64,000 nucleotides of DNA, from positions 114,100,394 through 114,164,393 of the forward strand of contig JAZBQD010000030.1 of NCBI GenBank assembly GCA_036583965.1. Direction: 5' to 3'. The stretch's first letter is position 1. Each line of letters starts with the position of its first letter. A program made the translations under genes and the position numbers. This DNA comes from Prunella strophiata. Its lineage: Eukaryota; Chordata; Aves; Passeriformes; Prunellidae. The notes below the pieces were generated by a model, which was given only the letters and a program-made list of their open reading frames with translations, did no database searches and had not been told where the DNA came from. This document shows, in pieces, positions 20,834 to 32,294 of this stretch.

Positions 20834-21720
20834 CAGGTTTCACTCAGGTTCCCAGTTTGACCTGGGATTTGTGTCCTGCCCACCTGATGGAGCCACAGGA
20901 GAGCTGCCTGCCTGTCCCCCATTCCCTGCACAGCTTATCCATTAACACCACGATCCTGATTTCCTTTATTTACCTGTTCCCTGCTTCCAGTTCTCACAAG
21001 GTGAGGATTCCGAGGCCAACAAAACCCAAACCCTTTCAGTGATAACCCGACCAAAAGCCAACAAAAATCCCTTTCAGTGCTACGCAGTGCCTGCCGGTGA
21101 ACATCGGCTCAGGGTTTAAGCCTGACAAGAGATTAGCTCGTTAAATATTCACGGCAGCCTAACAAAGACCGAGCTGAGGACTAACAGCCCCCACAGCCAC
21201 GCCGTTAATTCTCTTTGCAGGACACGAACTGCAGGCGGAGTGCTTGATGCAATCTCGGCAGGAATCGTTCGTTCCGGATCTCTCCGTGCCCAGGAACAGA
21301 TTTTTGTCATTTTGCTGGAGCTGAGCCGAGTGAGGACAAGGGAGGAAAGCAGGAACCCAGGTGAAGAGGTCCCTTGTCACTCTGGTTTCCCAAAGGAGTT
21401 TTGCAATGTTAAACTCAGACCTGTCTCAGTGGGATCCCCCAGCTTTGGATTTCTTGCTGCCCGCACTCATCCCTCAATTAGTTAACAATTAATTAATCTC
21501 TCGCTCTCCACTGTTCCGCCAAGCTCTTTACACCCCATCTGTTTCTAAAACAGCCCTTGGCTAATACATTTGATTTTCGGAGTTCGGCCTCGGCAGGGAT
21601 TAGCGCCCACCTTCTTTAGTAAAGGATGAGTGCAGGTATTAATTAATTCATTAATTAATGCTCACAGATGTCAGACTGTAGCCACAAGCCAAGATCCCCT
21701 CGCAGTCTGGTGGGAACAAC
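20834..21720. promoter_or_regulatory. CpG-retaining non-repeat block, candidate conserved regulatory element
   Basis: This stretch is free of recognised repeats and keeps many CpGs (about 21000-21300 and 21570-21620), unlike its AT-rich surroundings. It has TAAT/ATTA clusters (ttaacaattaattaatc; attaattaattcattaatta). No open frame resembles a known protein. Composition alone suggests constraint; function is inference. Confidence 0.35.
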
Positions 21721-22794
21721 TTTTATCCCTGGGGGTTTTTAATTAGGCTGGACTGGCTTGGATTATTGTAACTCCTTTTCCTTCCCGACTGCAGATCAAA
21801 TTGTAATTTTTTTTTACAGCCAGAAGTGAGGGGAAAACTTCCTTTTGCTCCTGATTTTTTTTGCACTGGGAATTAGAGGGAAGTCGAGGCTCCAGAAATG
21901 GGGTGGAATTTAATTGGGTGTCCCCAGCATGGGATGGAGGGAGGGATTTGTCCAGACAGGTACAAACTGCTTGGCTGGAGATGAGAATTCCTTGTGGTAC
22001 AAAACTTCCACGAATCACTTGTGCTATAAAAAATTATCTACATAACAATATGAATAGAGTATTATCAAAATTTATATATTAATAGCGAATATTAATAATT
22101 TTTAAGATGGAAAAAATAACCCCAGACCCTTTTATTTGAGTATAACCCAGTTCTATATCCTATTTAAAATAATAGGATATTTAAAATAGGATATGGGAAA
22201 GACAGAATTGCAAGTGAAAGAATTCCATTGGAGGACCAGAATTTTTTCCTGCTTTCAGAATACGTGGATGTTTGTTTGTTTCATTTGTCCCGGGCTCCTT
22301 AATTTTCGGGGGGAGGTTGGTGTGAAATTCCATCATTTCGGGGCTGGGAGGGTGTTCAGAGACGAGGAGGAGGGAGGGATGCCCGGCTGGGGCTGGGGGA
22401 TGCCAGCTGTGCCCTGCGCTGCCGCTTCGGGAGCTCGGGAGGAGCAGGAATGAGCAGGGCACGGGGAAATCCTGCAGCACAGAAACCCCAAAAAAACCCC
22501 AAAAATGAGGCATGAACAAGCAGAGAGGAGGAGGAGATGCTCCTTCGTGCCGAGTCCCACCGGTGCCTCTTTTCCTTCTTTTTTTACTCAATTCCTGAAT
22601 TCCCGGCATCCCACAGGGACAGGAGCAGCCCGGAGTTAAATTCTGAACGAATCATTCCTTGCAAAGAAATTAAACTCGGTAATTTTCGCTGTGTTTAAGT
22701 ATTTTAAACCCGCTCATTGTCCAAAAGAATCTTTGATTTTCCTTTTCATTTTGCTTAAACAGCACTATTATAATGAAGCAATAGAATAATGAAA
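21721..22794. other. Non-coding spacer
   Basis: Mixed AT- and GC-rich sequence. A near-palindrome sits at about 22155-22197 (atatcctatttaaa and its complement around ataggatat). Nothing coding recognised. Confidence 0.5.
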
Positions 22795-23289
22795 CCGGCA
22801 AGGTAAAAAACCAGACATATATGTGTATATAAATAAATAAATATATAATTTTATATATAGTACTCTTAGACATATATAAATATTATATAGCATATGTCTA
22901 AATATATATTTATGTATAAAATATAATATACGTGATTATATCTAATATTATATTATCTATATTATATTATCTTATATTCTAATTAATATTAGATTATATT
23001 ATATTATATTATATTATATTATATTATTTATATTATATTATATTATATTATTTATATTATATTATATTATATTATATTATATTATATTATATTATTTATA
23101 TTATATTATATTATATTATATTATATTATATTATATTATATTATATTATTTATATTATATTATATTATATTATATTATATTATATTATATTATATTATTT
23201 ATATTATATTATATTATATTATATTATATTATATTATATTATATTATATTATATTATATTATATTATTTATATTATATTATATTATATC
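22795..23289. repeat. TTATA pentanucleotide block
   Basis: From about 22980 the sequence is (TTATA)n, interrupted about every 50-65 bp by ttattta. The part before it is irregular AT-rich DNA. Confidence 0.95.
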
Positions 23290-24022
23290 TCTTCTCTCTC
23301 TTCTCTTCTCTTCTCTTCTCTTCTCTTCTCTTCTCTTCTCTTCTCTTCTCTTCTCTTCTCTTCTCTTCTCTTCTCTTCTCTTCTCTTCTCTTCTCTTCTC
23401 TTCTCTTCTCTTCTCTTCTCTTCTCTTCTCTTCTCTTCTCTTCTCTTCTCTTCTCTTCTCTTCTCTTCTCTTCTCTTCTCTTCTCTTCTCTTCTCTTCTC
23501 TTCTCTTCTCTTCTCTTCTCTTCTCTTCTCTTCTCTTCTCTTCTCTTCTCTTCTCTTCTCTTCTCTTCTCTTCTCTTCTCTTCTCTTCTCTTCTCTTCTC
23601 TTCTCTTCTCTTCTCTTCTCTTCTCTTCTCTTCTCTTCTCTTCTCTTCTCTTCTCTTCTCTTCTCTTCTCTTCTCTTCTCTTCTCTTCTCTTCTCTTCTC
23701 TTCTCTTCTCTTCTCTTCTCTTCTCTTCTCTTCTCTTCTCTTCTCTTCTCTTCTCTTCTCTTCTCTTCTCTTCTCTTCTCTTCTCTTCTCTTCTCTTCTC
23801 TTCTCTTCTCTTCTCTTCTCTTCTCTTCTCTTCTCTTCTCTTCTCTTCTCTTCTCTTCTCTTCTCTTCTCTTCTCTTCTCTTCTCTTCTCTTCTCTTCTC
23901 TTCTCTTCTCTTCTCTTCTCTTCTCTTCTCTTCTCTTCTCTTCTCTTCTCTTCTCTTCTCTTCTCTTCTCTTCTCTTCTCTTCTCTTCTCTTCTCTTCTC
24001 TTCTCTTCTCTTCTCTTCTCTT
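23290..24022. repeat. TTCTC pentanucleotide array running into the gap
   Basis: About 145 near-perfect copies of TTCTC (GAGAA on the other strand) follow the TTATA block directly. The array ends at an assembly gap, so its true length is unknown. It produces the spurious K-R-R-E-E frames on the minus strand. Confidence 0.97.
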
Positions 24023-24522
24023 NNNNNNNNNNNNNNNNNNNNNNNNNNNNNNNNNNNNNNNNNNNNNNNNNNNNNNNNNNNNNNNNNNNNNNNNNNNNNN
24101 NNNNNNNNNNNNNNNNNNNNNNNNNNNNNNNNNNNNNNNNNNNNNNNNNNNNNNNNNNNNNNNNNNNNNNNNNNNNNNNNNNNNNNNNNNNNNNNNNNNN
24201 NNNNNNNNNNNNNNNNNNNNNNNNNNNNNNNNNNNNNNNNNNNNNNNNNNNNNNNNNNNNNNNNNNNNNNNNNNNNNNNNNNNNNNNNNNNNNNNNNNNN
24301 NNNNNNNNNNNNNNNNNNNNNNNNNNNNNNNNNNNNNNNNNNNNNNNNNNNNNNNNNNNNNNNNNNNNNNNNNNNNNNNNNNNNNNNNNNNNNNNNNNNN
24401 NNNNNNNNNNNNNNNNNNNNNNNNNNNNNNNNNNNNNNNNNNNNNNNNNNNNNNNNNNNNNNNNNNNNNNNNNNNNNNNNNNNNNNNNNNNNNNNNNNNN
24501 NNNNNNNNNNNNNNNNNNNNNN
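24023..24522. other. Assembly gap (500 N)
   Basis: Exactly 500 N, a fixed-size placeholder. The right side resumes in unique sequence, so an unknown length of TTCTC array may be missing. Confidence 0.99.
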
Positions 24523-25437
24523 TTCCACCTGGAATGGTGGCTGGGATGAGGCAGAAGCCATGAGGGGAGTGGGATAAACTCAGCCTTGGCTGAGAATTCC
24601 TAATGCCCAAACTCCATCAGTTTCCACAAAGTCTCTCCCTGGTTAGCAGGAAGCCACCAGCTCTTGTACTGACTCTCTTCTGAGGAGTAGAATCAATTTA
24701 ATTATTGTCTTAATTTATTTTCTAAATTTCCCACCTTTTTCTGTTTCCATCCCCTGCCATCTTTGATTTGGGCAAGTTTTTCTCTCTTGGTTCCAGCAGA
24801 GCTAAAATTATCCACTTTTGGAAAGTGTTTTTGACACCAGAAATACAACTTTGGTGTGGGACTTCAGCTCATGCTCAGGAATCCATCAGCCAGCAGGAAG
24901 GAAAAGAGATGATTTAAATTGGGGATGGCATTGGTTAGAAAAGGAATCCTAATCTTTGTCACTTTGTGTAAGACTGGGAGAGAACCAAATTCCCTGTGGA
25001 GAGTTGGTTTTGGGGAAAAAAAAAAAGAAAAAAAAGAAACCTATGAAACATTTAATTTAGATAAAAATAAAATATTAAATTTCAAACCTAATTTTAGCTG
25101 TAATATAATACAGCAGTAAAAAAAACCCTATTGTCGCTGTGTATTTCATTATGTTCTGAATTTCATGATGTTTTTAGTTGGCATTTTAAAATAAATGTGA
25201 AAATGCGTGTAAAAGAAATGTTTTTGTGATGATTTTTTAGCTCGAGTCTCAAATGTGGTGACTGGGAAGGTAATGACATAATGACCCCTGAAGTAGGTGA
25301 TTGGGATGTAAGTGTTAATTGCCATCCTAATTGCTCCATTAACAGGGACTTTGTTCAGGGGGTAAATTTGGTTTGTGTCACTGCTGTAGGGCTGGGACAG
25401 AGGAGAATCCCCTGCTCGGTGACACCTGGGATTTCCA
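24523..25437. other. Non-coding spacer
   Basis: AT-leaning sequence with short poly-A runs. No coding, RNA or repeat feature recognised. Confidence 0.5.
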
Positions 25438-25665
25438 GATCACAGAATCAGGAATTCCTGAGGGGGAATGAACCCCCAGGGATCTCCCAGAGCCCCAACA
25501 ATCCCAGCCTGGGCAGCCTCGGGGCCGTGCCCATTCCCTGGGCAGCCTGGGCAGTGCCAGCACCCTCTGGGCAAGAACCTTTCCCTAAAATCCAACCTAA
25601 ATCCCTCCTGGGCCAGCCCCAGGCAGGATCCTGTCCCTGTGCCAGCAGTGCTCACTGCCTGCCCC
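25438..25665 (-). mobile_element. CR1 LINE 3' fragment
   Basis: Antisense CR1: gatcacagaatcaggaattc, ccccaacaatcccagcctgg, aacctttccctaaaatccaa. Confidence 0.8.
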
Positions 25666-25695
25666 TCACCAGGGTGGTTTGGTTTGGTTTGGTTT

Positions 25696-26206
25696 TGTTA
25701 AGAAAAATGAATCCACAAACATCAGAGGTTTATGTCCAAAAAGGAGACAGAGGAGTCCTTTTACTTTATTCCAATAAAGGGAGAGGCCATGGGGCATTCC
25801 CCTGGGGTCTCTCCAATTTTTGGAGGAGCCTCCTTTTTATCCTAATTTCCCAGCCTCATTTCCCTCTCTCTTTCCCCATGGGCTGAGGTACTTGAGAGGT
25901 ACAGACTTCTGGAATGCCTGATACCAAAGATTCCCTCTAATGATAAATGTTATAACACTCTCCTTTAATTTTTTATTCTACAACAGATTTAGGGATTCTC
26001 TTTCCTATTTTTTCTTTCCTCTTTCATCTTACATGTCTCATTTCATGTCTCAAGCAACCTAGAGTTTATATTTGTCAAAGCAAATTCTCTTCATTCCTCA
26101 ATCAGTGGAATCCTCCCCCTAGTTTTCTTTTCTCTCCAGTGGTCTAACTTATCTACCAGCAGATACCCCTAGGTGTTTTGTAAAGAGGCCCTTTGCTATT
26201 CCTCTC
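25696..26206 (-). mobile_element. Possible LTR, inserted next to the TTTGG repeat
   Basis: A roughly 510-bp block that resembles an avian ERV LTR in antisense (tattccaataaagggagagg; cccatgggctgaggtacttg). It is flanked on both sides by ggtttggtttgg. I recognise the style but cannot set LTR ends or target duplications. Confidence 0.4.
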
Positions 26207-26570
26207 TGTTTGGTTTGGTTTGGTTTGGTTGGTTTGGTTTGGTTTGGTTTGGGTTTGTTGGTTTGGTTGGTTCGGGTTGGTTTGGTTTGGTTTGGGTTGG
26301 TTTGGTTTGGTTGGTTTGGTTTGGTTTGGTTTGGTTTGGTTTGGTTTGGTTTGGTTTGGTTTGGTTTGGTTTGGTTTGGTTTGGTTTGGTTTTGTTGTTT
26401 TTTTTTTTTTTTTTTTTTTTGTTTTTGTCGGTGGTTGGGTTTGGGTTTGGTTGGGTTTGGTTTGTTTGGTTTGGGTTTGGGTTTGGTTTGGTTTGGGTTT
26501 GGTTTGGGTTTGGGGTTTGGGTTGGTTTGGTTTGGTTTGGTTTGGTTGGGTTTGGTTTGGGGGTGAAGGA
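26207..26570 (+). repeat. TTTGG pentanucleotide repeat
   Basis: (GGTTT)n, with GGGTTT variants and a poly-T run at 26397-26420. The same repeat begins on the far side of the possible LTR at 25674. It is not telomeric: no TTAGGG is seen. Confidence 0.95.
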
Positions 26571-26867
26571 GCCAGGGACAGCCAGAGCTGAGGTGATGCC
26601 CCCTGGCAGCCTCAGGGCATCACCCCGGGACAAGGCCGTGTCCCCAAGGCCTCAGGAACATCTCCTCAGCCTGGGACAGAGGAGGGAACAGGGAATTCTT
26701 CATTCCTGGGTGCTCCCACAGCCCTTCCCTCACTGCTTTCCTCCCGGTGTCCCCTCACAACCAGGAGGGGCTAAAAGCAACAGTGACAAAAGTGACAGGG
26801 CCTGCCTCAAGAAGGGAGAATGAAATAAATAAATAAATGAAATCATTAAACAAGGAAACAAGCAGGT

Positions 26868-27055
26868 CAGGGGTGATCCAGCCCTGGGGGCACCTCTGGG
26901 TGCTGTGCCCAGCTCTGGGTGCTCAGCACAGCAGGGACAGGAGCTCCTGGAGCTGAGCAAGGGCCTGGAGCAGCTCCGTGCCCAGGAGAGGCTGAGGGAG
27001 CTGGGGCTGCTCAGCCTGGAGAGGAGCCCCAGGGAGAGGGGCCTCAGCCCTGGGG
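26868..27055 (+). mobile_element. CR1 LINE fragment
   Basis: Sense CR1 from more 5' than most copies here: ggagaggctgagggagctgg, ggctgctcagcctggagagg. Confidence 0.75.
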
Positions 27056-27164
27056 GTCCCTGGTGTCCCTGGGTGTCCCTGGTGTCCCTGGGTGTCCCTG
27101 TGTGTCCCTGGGTGTCCCAGGAGCAGGGAGCTCATTCTATCCCTGCCCTGGGCACTGGTGAGGG
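27056..27164 (+). repeat. GTGTCCCTGG decamer repeat
   Basis: Short tandem (ggtgtccctg)n expansion of the CR1 sequence just upstream. Confidence 0.8.
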
Positions 27165-27340
27165 CACACCCTGAGTGCTGTGCCCAGCTCTGCCCCCTCA
27201 GCTTGGGAAGGACCTTGGGACACTCAGAGGGGACAACGAGGCTGGAGAGGGGCTGGGAACACAAACCCTGAGAGGAAGCATTGAGGGAGCTGGGGGTGCT
27301 CAGCCTAGAGAGGAGCTCCAGCTGAGAGCAGCCTCAGCCC
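27165..27340 (+). mobile_element. CR1 LINE fragment
   Basis: Second sense CR1 copy of the same region (ggggacaacgaggctggaga; gagctgggggtgctcagcct), so 26868-27340 is a partial tandem duplication of CR1. Confidence 0.65.
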
Positions 27341-27485
27341 TGGTTGTCCCTGTCTGTCTGTCCCTGTCTGTCCCTGGGTGTCTGTCCCTGTGTCCCCCTG
27401 TGTGTCCCTGTCTGCCCTGTGTGTCCCTGTCTGTCCCTGTGTCCCCCTGTGTGTCCCTGTGTCCCCTTGTCTGTCCCTGTGCTCA
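27341..27485 (+). repeat. CTGTCTGTCCCTG simple repeat
   Basis: Degenerate repeat of gtccctgtctgtccctgtgt. It gives Cys/Pro-rich spurious frames. Confidence 0.85.
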
Positions 27486-28117
27486 GGAGGTCAGAGCAGC
27501 CCCAGGCTCTGCCCCAGCCCCAGCCATGGCCCCAGAGCCACGGGCAGGGCTGAGCCCAGCAATTCCCCTGCACAGGGGGCACAACTTCTGCCCTGGGTGG
27601 GATGCCTCAGGTTTGAGCTTTTCTATTTTTCAGGTTCTGTGCTGCTTTAGTGTGTGGGTCTGAGCTTCACATCAGGGCATGGTGAGCTCTGTGCACAGAG
27701 CAGGGAGACAAAACAATTCCTGCTCCAGCTGGGCACCAAGGACAAATGATCCAAATCTCAGCCCCAAGAGCACAAACCCCGTGGGCTGAAGAGAGAAAAA
27801 CAAGCAGGATGGGACTGGAGAACCTAAAGCTGGAATGGGACAATGAACTCCAAGGTGCAAATGGAGCAGAGCTGATCCAAGGCAGAGACCCCGGGAGCGC
27901 TCGTGCATTTTGGGGCCATTTTGGTTCATCTTGGGTGCAGCCCTGGCTGTGGAAGAAGAAAGGGAAGTAGCAGGGAATGGGAAATGGAGGAAAGAGGAGG
28001 GAAGGGAAAGGGAGACACTGGAGAGGAGCAGGAATGATTTCATTGTCCTGGCATCTTAACTCTGCACATAATTCCCCATTGTCTTGAAGCAGCAATTGCT
28101 TCACTAAATATCCCAGA
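27486..28117. other. Non-coding spacer
   Basis: No coding, RNA or mobile feature recognised. Confidence 0.45.
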
Positions 28118-28240
28118 AGAATCAAGGCTGGAAGAGCCCTCCAGGATCACCCAGTGCCACCCCAGCAGCACCAGCATCATCCAAACCCTGTCCCCAAGGG
28201 CCACATCCAGACTCCTCTGGGACACTCAGGATCTGGGAGC
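28118..28240 (-). mobile_element. CR1 LINE 3' fragment
   Basis: Antisense: aggctggaagagccctccag, aaccctgtccccaagggcca, ccagactcctctgggacac. Confidence 0.7.
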
Positions 28241-28249
28241 ACAGGGAAC

Positions 28250-28408
28250 AGCTGAGCTGCTGCAGTGTTGGCTGTGTCCAGAGGGATCCTGCCAGGCTGC
28301 CCCAAAATATCCAAAAGATCTGCTAAAAACCTGTCTAAATATTGCAGTAACTGCATGGCTGAAGGTCAGAGGCCACATCAGGATGCCCTGTCCTTAATTC
28401 CTGCTGGA
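28250..28408 (+). repeat. Inverted duplication arm, left
   Basis: About 160 bp, the reverse complement of 32916-33078 (tattgcagtaactgcatggc; agagggatcctgccaggctg). Confidence 0.9.
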
Positions 28409-28447
28409 GAGGGACACCTGGGAAGGTGCTTGGTGGCTAAAGCAAAA

Positions 28448-28553
28448 TCCCAGAGCCACAGAATCCCAGAATCACCAGGAGACTTCCACGGTCACCCAGC
28501 CAAACCCTGTCCCCAAGGCCACATCCAGACTCCTCCTGAACCCCAATACAGGC
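28448..28553 (-). mobile_element. CR1 LINE 3' fragment
   Basis: Antisense: cacagaatcccagaatcacc, ccctgtccccaaggccacat. Confidence 0.7.
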
Positions 28554-29029
28554 AGGCAGATGCAAATGTTGGGGGAGAAGCTGTCACAGATGTCCCTCTG
28601 CTCCAGCTGGAATGCAAATCACTTGAATCTCCACCATATCTCATTGACTAATGACTCCTAAATGCTTTTCCAAACCTCATCTTCATGGAAAAGAAACCCC
28701 CACAAACATTTATTTTTCCTCCAGCTCTTGCAGCAGGTCTGTAATGGGTCACCCCATCACCCAACACATTTTTAGATGGGAACATTTTAAATGGGAAAAT
28801 TTTTCCCCATTTCAAGTCCTCAGTCCTGACAGCTTTCTGCAACCCGGGGCCAAAAGCACTTGGGGACATAATTTAGGGGTGATTATGGTGGCACTGGATG
28901 GTCCTGGAGGGATGGTTTGGGATTTTGGGATAGAAGCTTTTCTGAGTGAGCAGGCAAAGTGGAGCCCTCTGAGAAGGGTGGCCAGGAATGGAGAGCCAGG
29001 AGACATCACTCACAGCTCATGCTCTGTCC
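28554..29029 (+). repeat. Direct segmental duplication, copy 1
   Basis: About 475 bp nearly identical to 31171-31669. It carries two ATGCAAAT octamers near the start and a block ending catgctctgtcc. The main difference is about 25 bp around 28912-28925. Confidence 0.93.
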
Positions 29030-29039
29030 TGAACCCTAC

Positions 29040-29262
29040 CACAGACAGAGACTCCAAACCTCCCTGGGAGGCTCATCCCAATGCAGGGAAATTTTCTTTC
29101 CCAGTCTCCAATCTGAATCTGTTTTGGTGCCATTTGAGGCCATTTCCTCTCATTTTTTCCCTGCCCCTCCTGTCAGGATTTGTGGGGAGCCATGAGGTCC
29201 CCCCCTGAGCCTCCTTTCCTCCAGGCTGAGCCCCTCCCCAGCTCCCTCAGCTGCTCTCCCCG
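29040..29262 (-). mobile_element. CR1 LINE 3' fragment
   Basis: Antisense: actccaaacctccctgggag, gaggccatttcctctcattt, cctccaggctgagcccctcc. Confidence 0.75.
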
Positions 29263-29514
29263 GGCTGTGCTGATGGGTTGGGAGTGCTGTGAAATCAGAA
29301 TGAGGAAAGGAATAGCTGTGGTGCCTCTGTCCCCGGGGAAAGGCAGGGATTGCACAGCCCTGGGCTTCTCTTGAGCCACAGCTCTGCTCACCCCTGGCCC
29401 AGTGACTGCTGCCCTGCCCTGCTGACCCCTCTGGGGAGCAGCAGCAGCCCCAGGCAGAGCAGCAGCAGCCCCAGCACTCCAGTGTTGTGTCTGGGTGTGC
29501 AGGAAGGGGAACAA

Positions 29515-29825
29515 GCCCAGACCTGTCACTGTGGAGCACAAACGACACAACGCAGACAGCAGCTCTTTGCAAGGTGTGAGAGAGCAAAAAGAGAGAGGTT
29601 TATTGAATCTGACTCCATTTATAGTTTTCTGAAATCCCAGTGTCATTGGAAGGTGACAGTGCCACCTCCTCAGTGCCACTGGACAACTCAACAGTCCATC
29701 AAGTTGCTCTTCCTCCATAGAGGAAGAAAAAACAATAAGTTATTTACAAAAAGTGTGTGAGAAAGTTCTGCACAAGAATGTAAACATCAGAAGGCTTTAG
29801 AGAAACTTAAAAAATCAGGATGACA
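29515..29825 (-). mobile_element. Possible ERV LTR fragment
   Basis: Resembles avian retroviral LTR sequence in antisense (ggtttattgaatctgactcc; catcaagttgctcttcctcc; aagttctgcacaagaatgta). No internal retroviral gene adjoins it, so it would be a solo or partial LTR. Ends not defined. Confidence 0.4.
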
Positions 29826-29999
29826 CAGACCTGATGGGCTCAGAGTCCTGGCTCTGCTCCTTCCCTGGGCTTTGGTTGCAGGGCTCAGCCAGCTGCAGGT
29901 GCCAGGGCTGTTCCCTGGTTTTCTTGTTCCATGGAAAGGTGTGTCCTGCCCTCCCTGACACAGCAGAGCCCATGGGACCAGGAATGGGATCAGGGGGTC

Positions 30000-30360
30000 A
30001 CGGAATCATGGAATGCTTTGGGTTGGAAGGACTTTAAAACCCCTCTTGTTCCATCCCCCTGCCACTGCCCCAGGCTGCTCCCAGCCCCAGTGTCCAGCCT
30101 GGCCTTGGGCACTGCCAGGGATCCAGGGGCAGCCACAGCTTTTTGGGGATTTCATTCCAGTCCCTGTCCACCCTATTCCCAATTCCCAATCTCCCATCCA
30201 GCCCTGCCCTCTGGCACTGGGAGCCATTCCCTGGGTCCTGTCCCTCCGTCCTTGTCCCCAGTCCCTTTCCAGCTCTCCTGGAGCCCCTTCAGGCCCTGGG
30301 AAGGCTCTGAAATTTCCCCAGAACCTTCTCCTCTCCAGGCTGGACAGCTCTAATCCCCTG
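30000..30360 (-). mobile_element. CR1 LINE 3' region
   Basis: Antisense from cggaatcatggaatgctttg through cagcctggccttgggcactg to aaccttctcctctccaggct. Confidence 0.88.
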
Positions 30361-31170
30361 CTTCCCATCCATTTAGCACCAGGAAATATCCCAAGGAAGC
30401 AATTAGTGCCTCAGGAATTGCCCTTCCTGGTTTGGATCCTTTGGGAAGACAAGAGGAAAGGCCCCATGAAGGATTTCAAGGAAACATGCATTAGGAAAGA
30501 GAAAGTTTCCTGCCAGATTCCCAGAAAATAAAGGGGAAAATAGAACAATCTCCTTTTCCTGGGAAAGCTTTGTCAAATCCCTTCCCATTTCCCTCTGGGA
30601 GGTTGAGGCCTGGCAAAACTTTTCTCCCCAGTCCCTTTTAACAACCATGGAAATGTGTGGGCAGGAAAAAGAGCTGAGTCTGAAATCCAGGGAACATTGG
30701 GATTTTACAGAAACCCCTCCAAGAGGAGTCCTTGCCTTTCCTCCAGTCCCCCTTTGCTGCTGTGAGGGATAATTAGAGCCCATGTTTTCCACAAAACCCT
30801 GTAACCCTTCGTGGGGAAGGAAAATATTGTGGCTCAGGCAGTTGTGACTCAACTGGTAATTTGGGATGACGAGCAATTCCTTGAACATCTGACTCAAGTT
30901 AATGAGAGGATGTTACCCAACAGCAGCACCTTAGTCAAGAGCCCTTGAAATAACATTGAAATAACACCCCAGCTCCTCAGCAGGGCTTGAAATCCCCATG
31001 GTTTTATTGGGTTTGCCAGCAGGAGCTCTTGGAGGGAGGCTCAGGGCACTTGGACATTGCAGGAGAGCAAAGCCAAGCTCTGGTCCCACTCAGGAATCTC
31101 TGTGTGTGTGTGGAGATTTTCTCTAAAATGTGGGGGGAAAATAATTAAAGGATCTTTGCAAAAGGACAAG
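30361..31170. other. Non-coding spacer
   Basis: No feature recognised. The 164-codon minus-strand open frame here has no recognisable similarity. Confidence 0.45.
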
Positions 31171-31669
31171 AGGCAGATGCAAATGTTGGGGGAGAAGCTG
31201 TCACAGATGTCCCTCTGCTCCAGCTGGAATGCAAATCACTTGAATCTCCACCATGTCTCATTGACTAATGACTCCTAAATGCTTTTCCAAACCTCATCTT
31301 CATGGAAAAGAAACCCCCACAAACATTTATTTTTCCTCCAGCTCTTGCAGCAGGTCTGTAATGGGTCACTCCATCACCCAACACATTTTTAGATGGGAAC
31401 ATTTTAAATGGGAACATTTTTCCCCATTTCAAGTCCTCAGTCCTGACAGCTTTCTGCAACCTGGGGCCAAAAGCACTTGGGGACATAATTTAGGGGTGAT
31501 TATGGTGGCACTGGATGGTCCTGGAGGTGTCTCCCAAGCTGGGTAATTTGGGATTTTGGGATAGAAGCTTTTCTGAGTGAGCAGGCAAAGTGGAGCCCTC
31601 TGAGAAGTGGGAGAAGGGTGGCCAGGAATGGAGAGCCAGGAGACATCACTCACAGCTCATGCTCTGTCC
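31171..31669 (+). repeat. Direct segmental duplication, copy 2
   Basis: Second copy of 28554-29029, offset about 2.6 kb, including both octamers. Flanking sequences differ on both sides, so the duplication ends are sharp. Confidence 0.93.
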
Positions 31670-32146
31670 CTGTGAACAAATTCCTTGGAATTCCTTCCTG
31701 CAGGGCCCAGGTGGGAGAGGAGGAGGCATGGAAAGAAGAGGGAACACACTAATGATCATCTGTGGGAGAAAAGCAGAATAACAGAGCTGGTTCAGAGCCC
31801 AAACACAAGGCCCAGACTCGTTTCTTTGACTCAAACTCCCCTGTCAGGAGCTGCCATTTGTTGGTGCTTGGCTCTGAGCCTCCCCACATCAACCAGGAGC
31901 AGCAGGCTGGGAAAGGAGCCCGAGTTTAGGCCAGAGAAATGAGTCAGAGCACATAAAAAGAGCTGGAGGACTCTGAAAGGGCCACAGAGCTGGAAGCTGA
32001 GGCACTGGGGAGCAAAGCCAAGCAGCAGGAGGAAGTCCAGGGGAAAAAAAAAAGGGATAATCAAAAAGGAGAGTCACCCATCTGTGCTGCATGGGATCAA
32101 CAGGAAGCAGCCACATCCATCCTCCTTCATGTGACAGCCACATCCC
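31670..32146. other. Non-coding spacer
   Basis: No coding or mobile feature recognised. Confidence 0.45.
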
Positions 32147-32294
32147 AGCCTTGGGACAGACTGGGACAGCCCTGGGACAGACTGGGACAGCCTTGGGACA
32201 GACTGGGACAGCCTTGGGACAGACTGGAACAGCCCTGGGACAGACTGGGACAGCCCTGGGACAGACTGGGACAGCCTTGGGACAGACTGGGACA
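32147..32294 (+). repeat. 21-bp minisatellite, 7 units
   Basis: The unit is ccttgggacagactgggaca plus g, alternating cctt and ccct. Open in several frames because 21 is a multiple of three. Confidence 0.95.

Noticed and set aside
23278..24610. Charged 427-445 codon frames (KRREEKRREE)
   Set aside because: Translation of the TTCTC array through 500 N; artefact.
26207..26570. Interstitial telomere repeat
   Set aside because: The unit is TTTGG with GGGTTT variants; the vertebrate telomere hexamer TTAGGG is absent.
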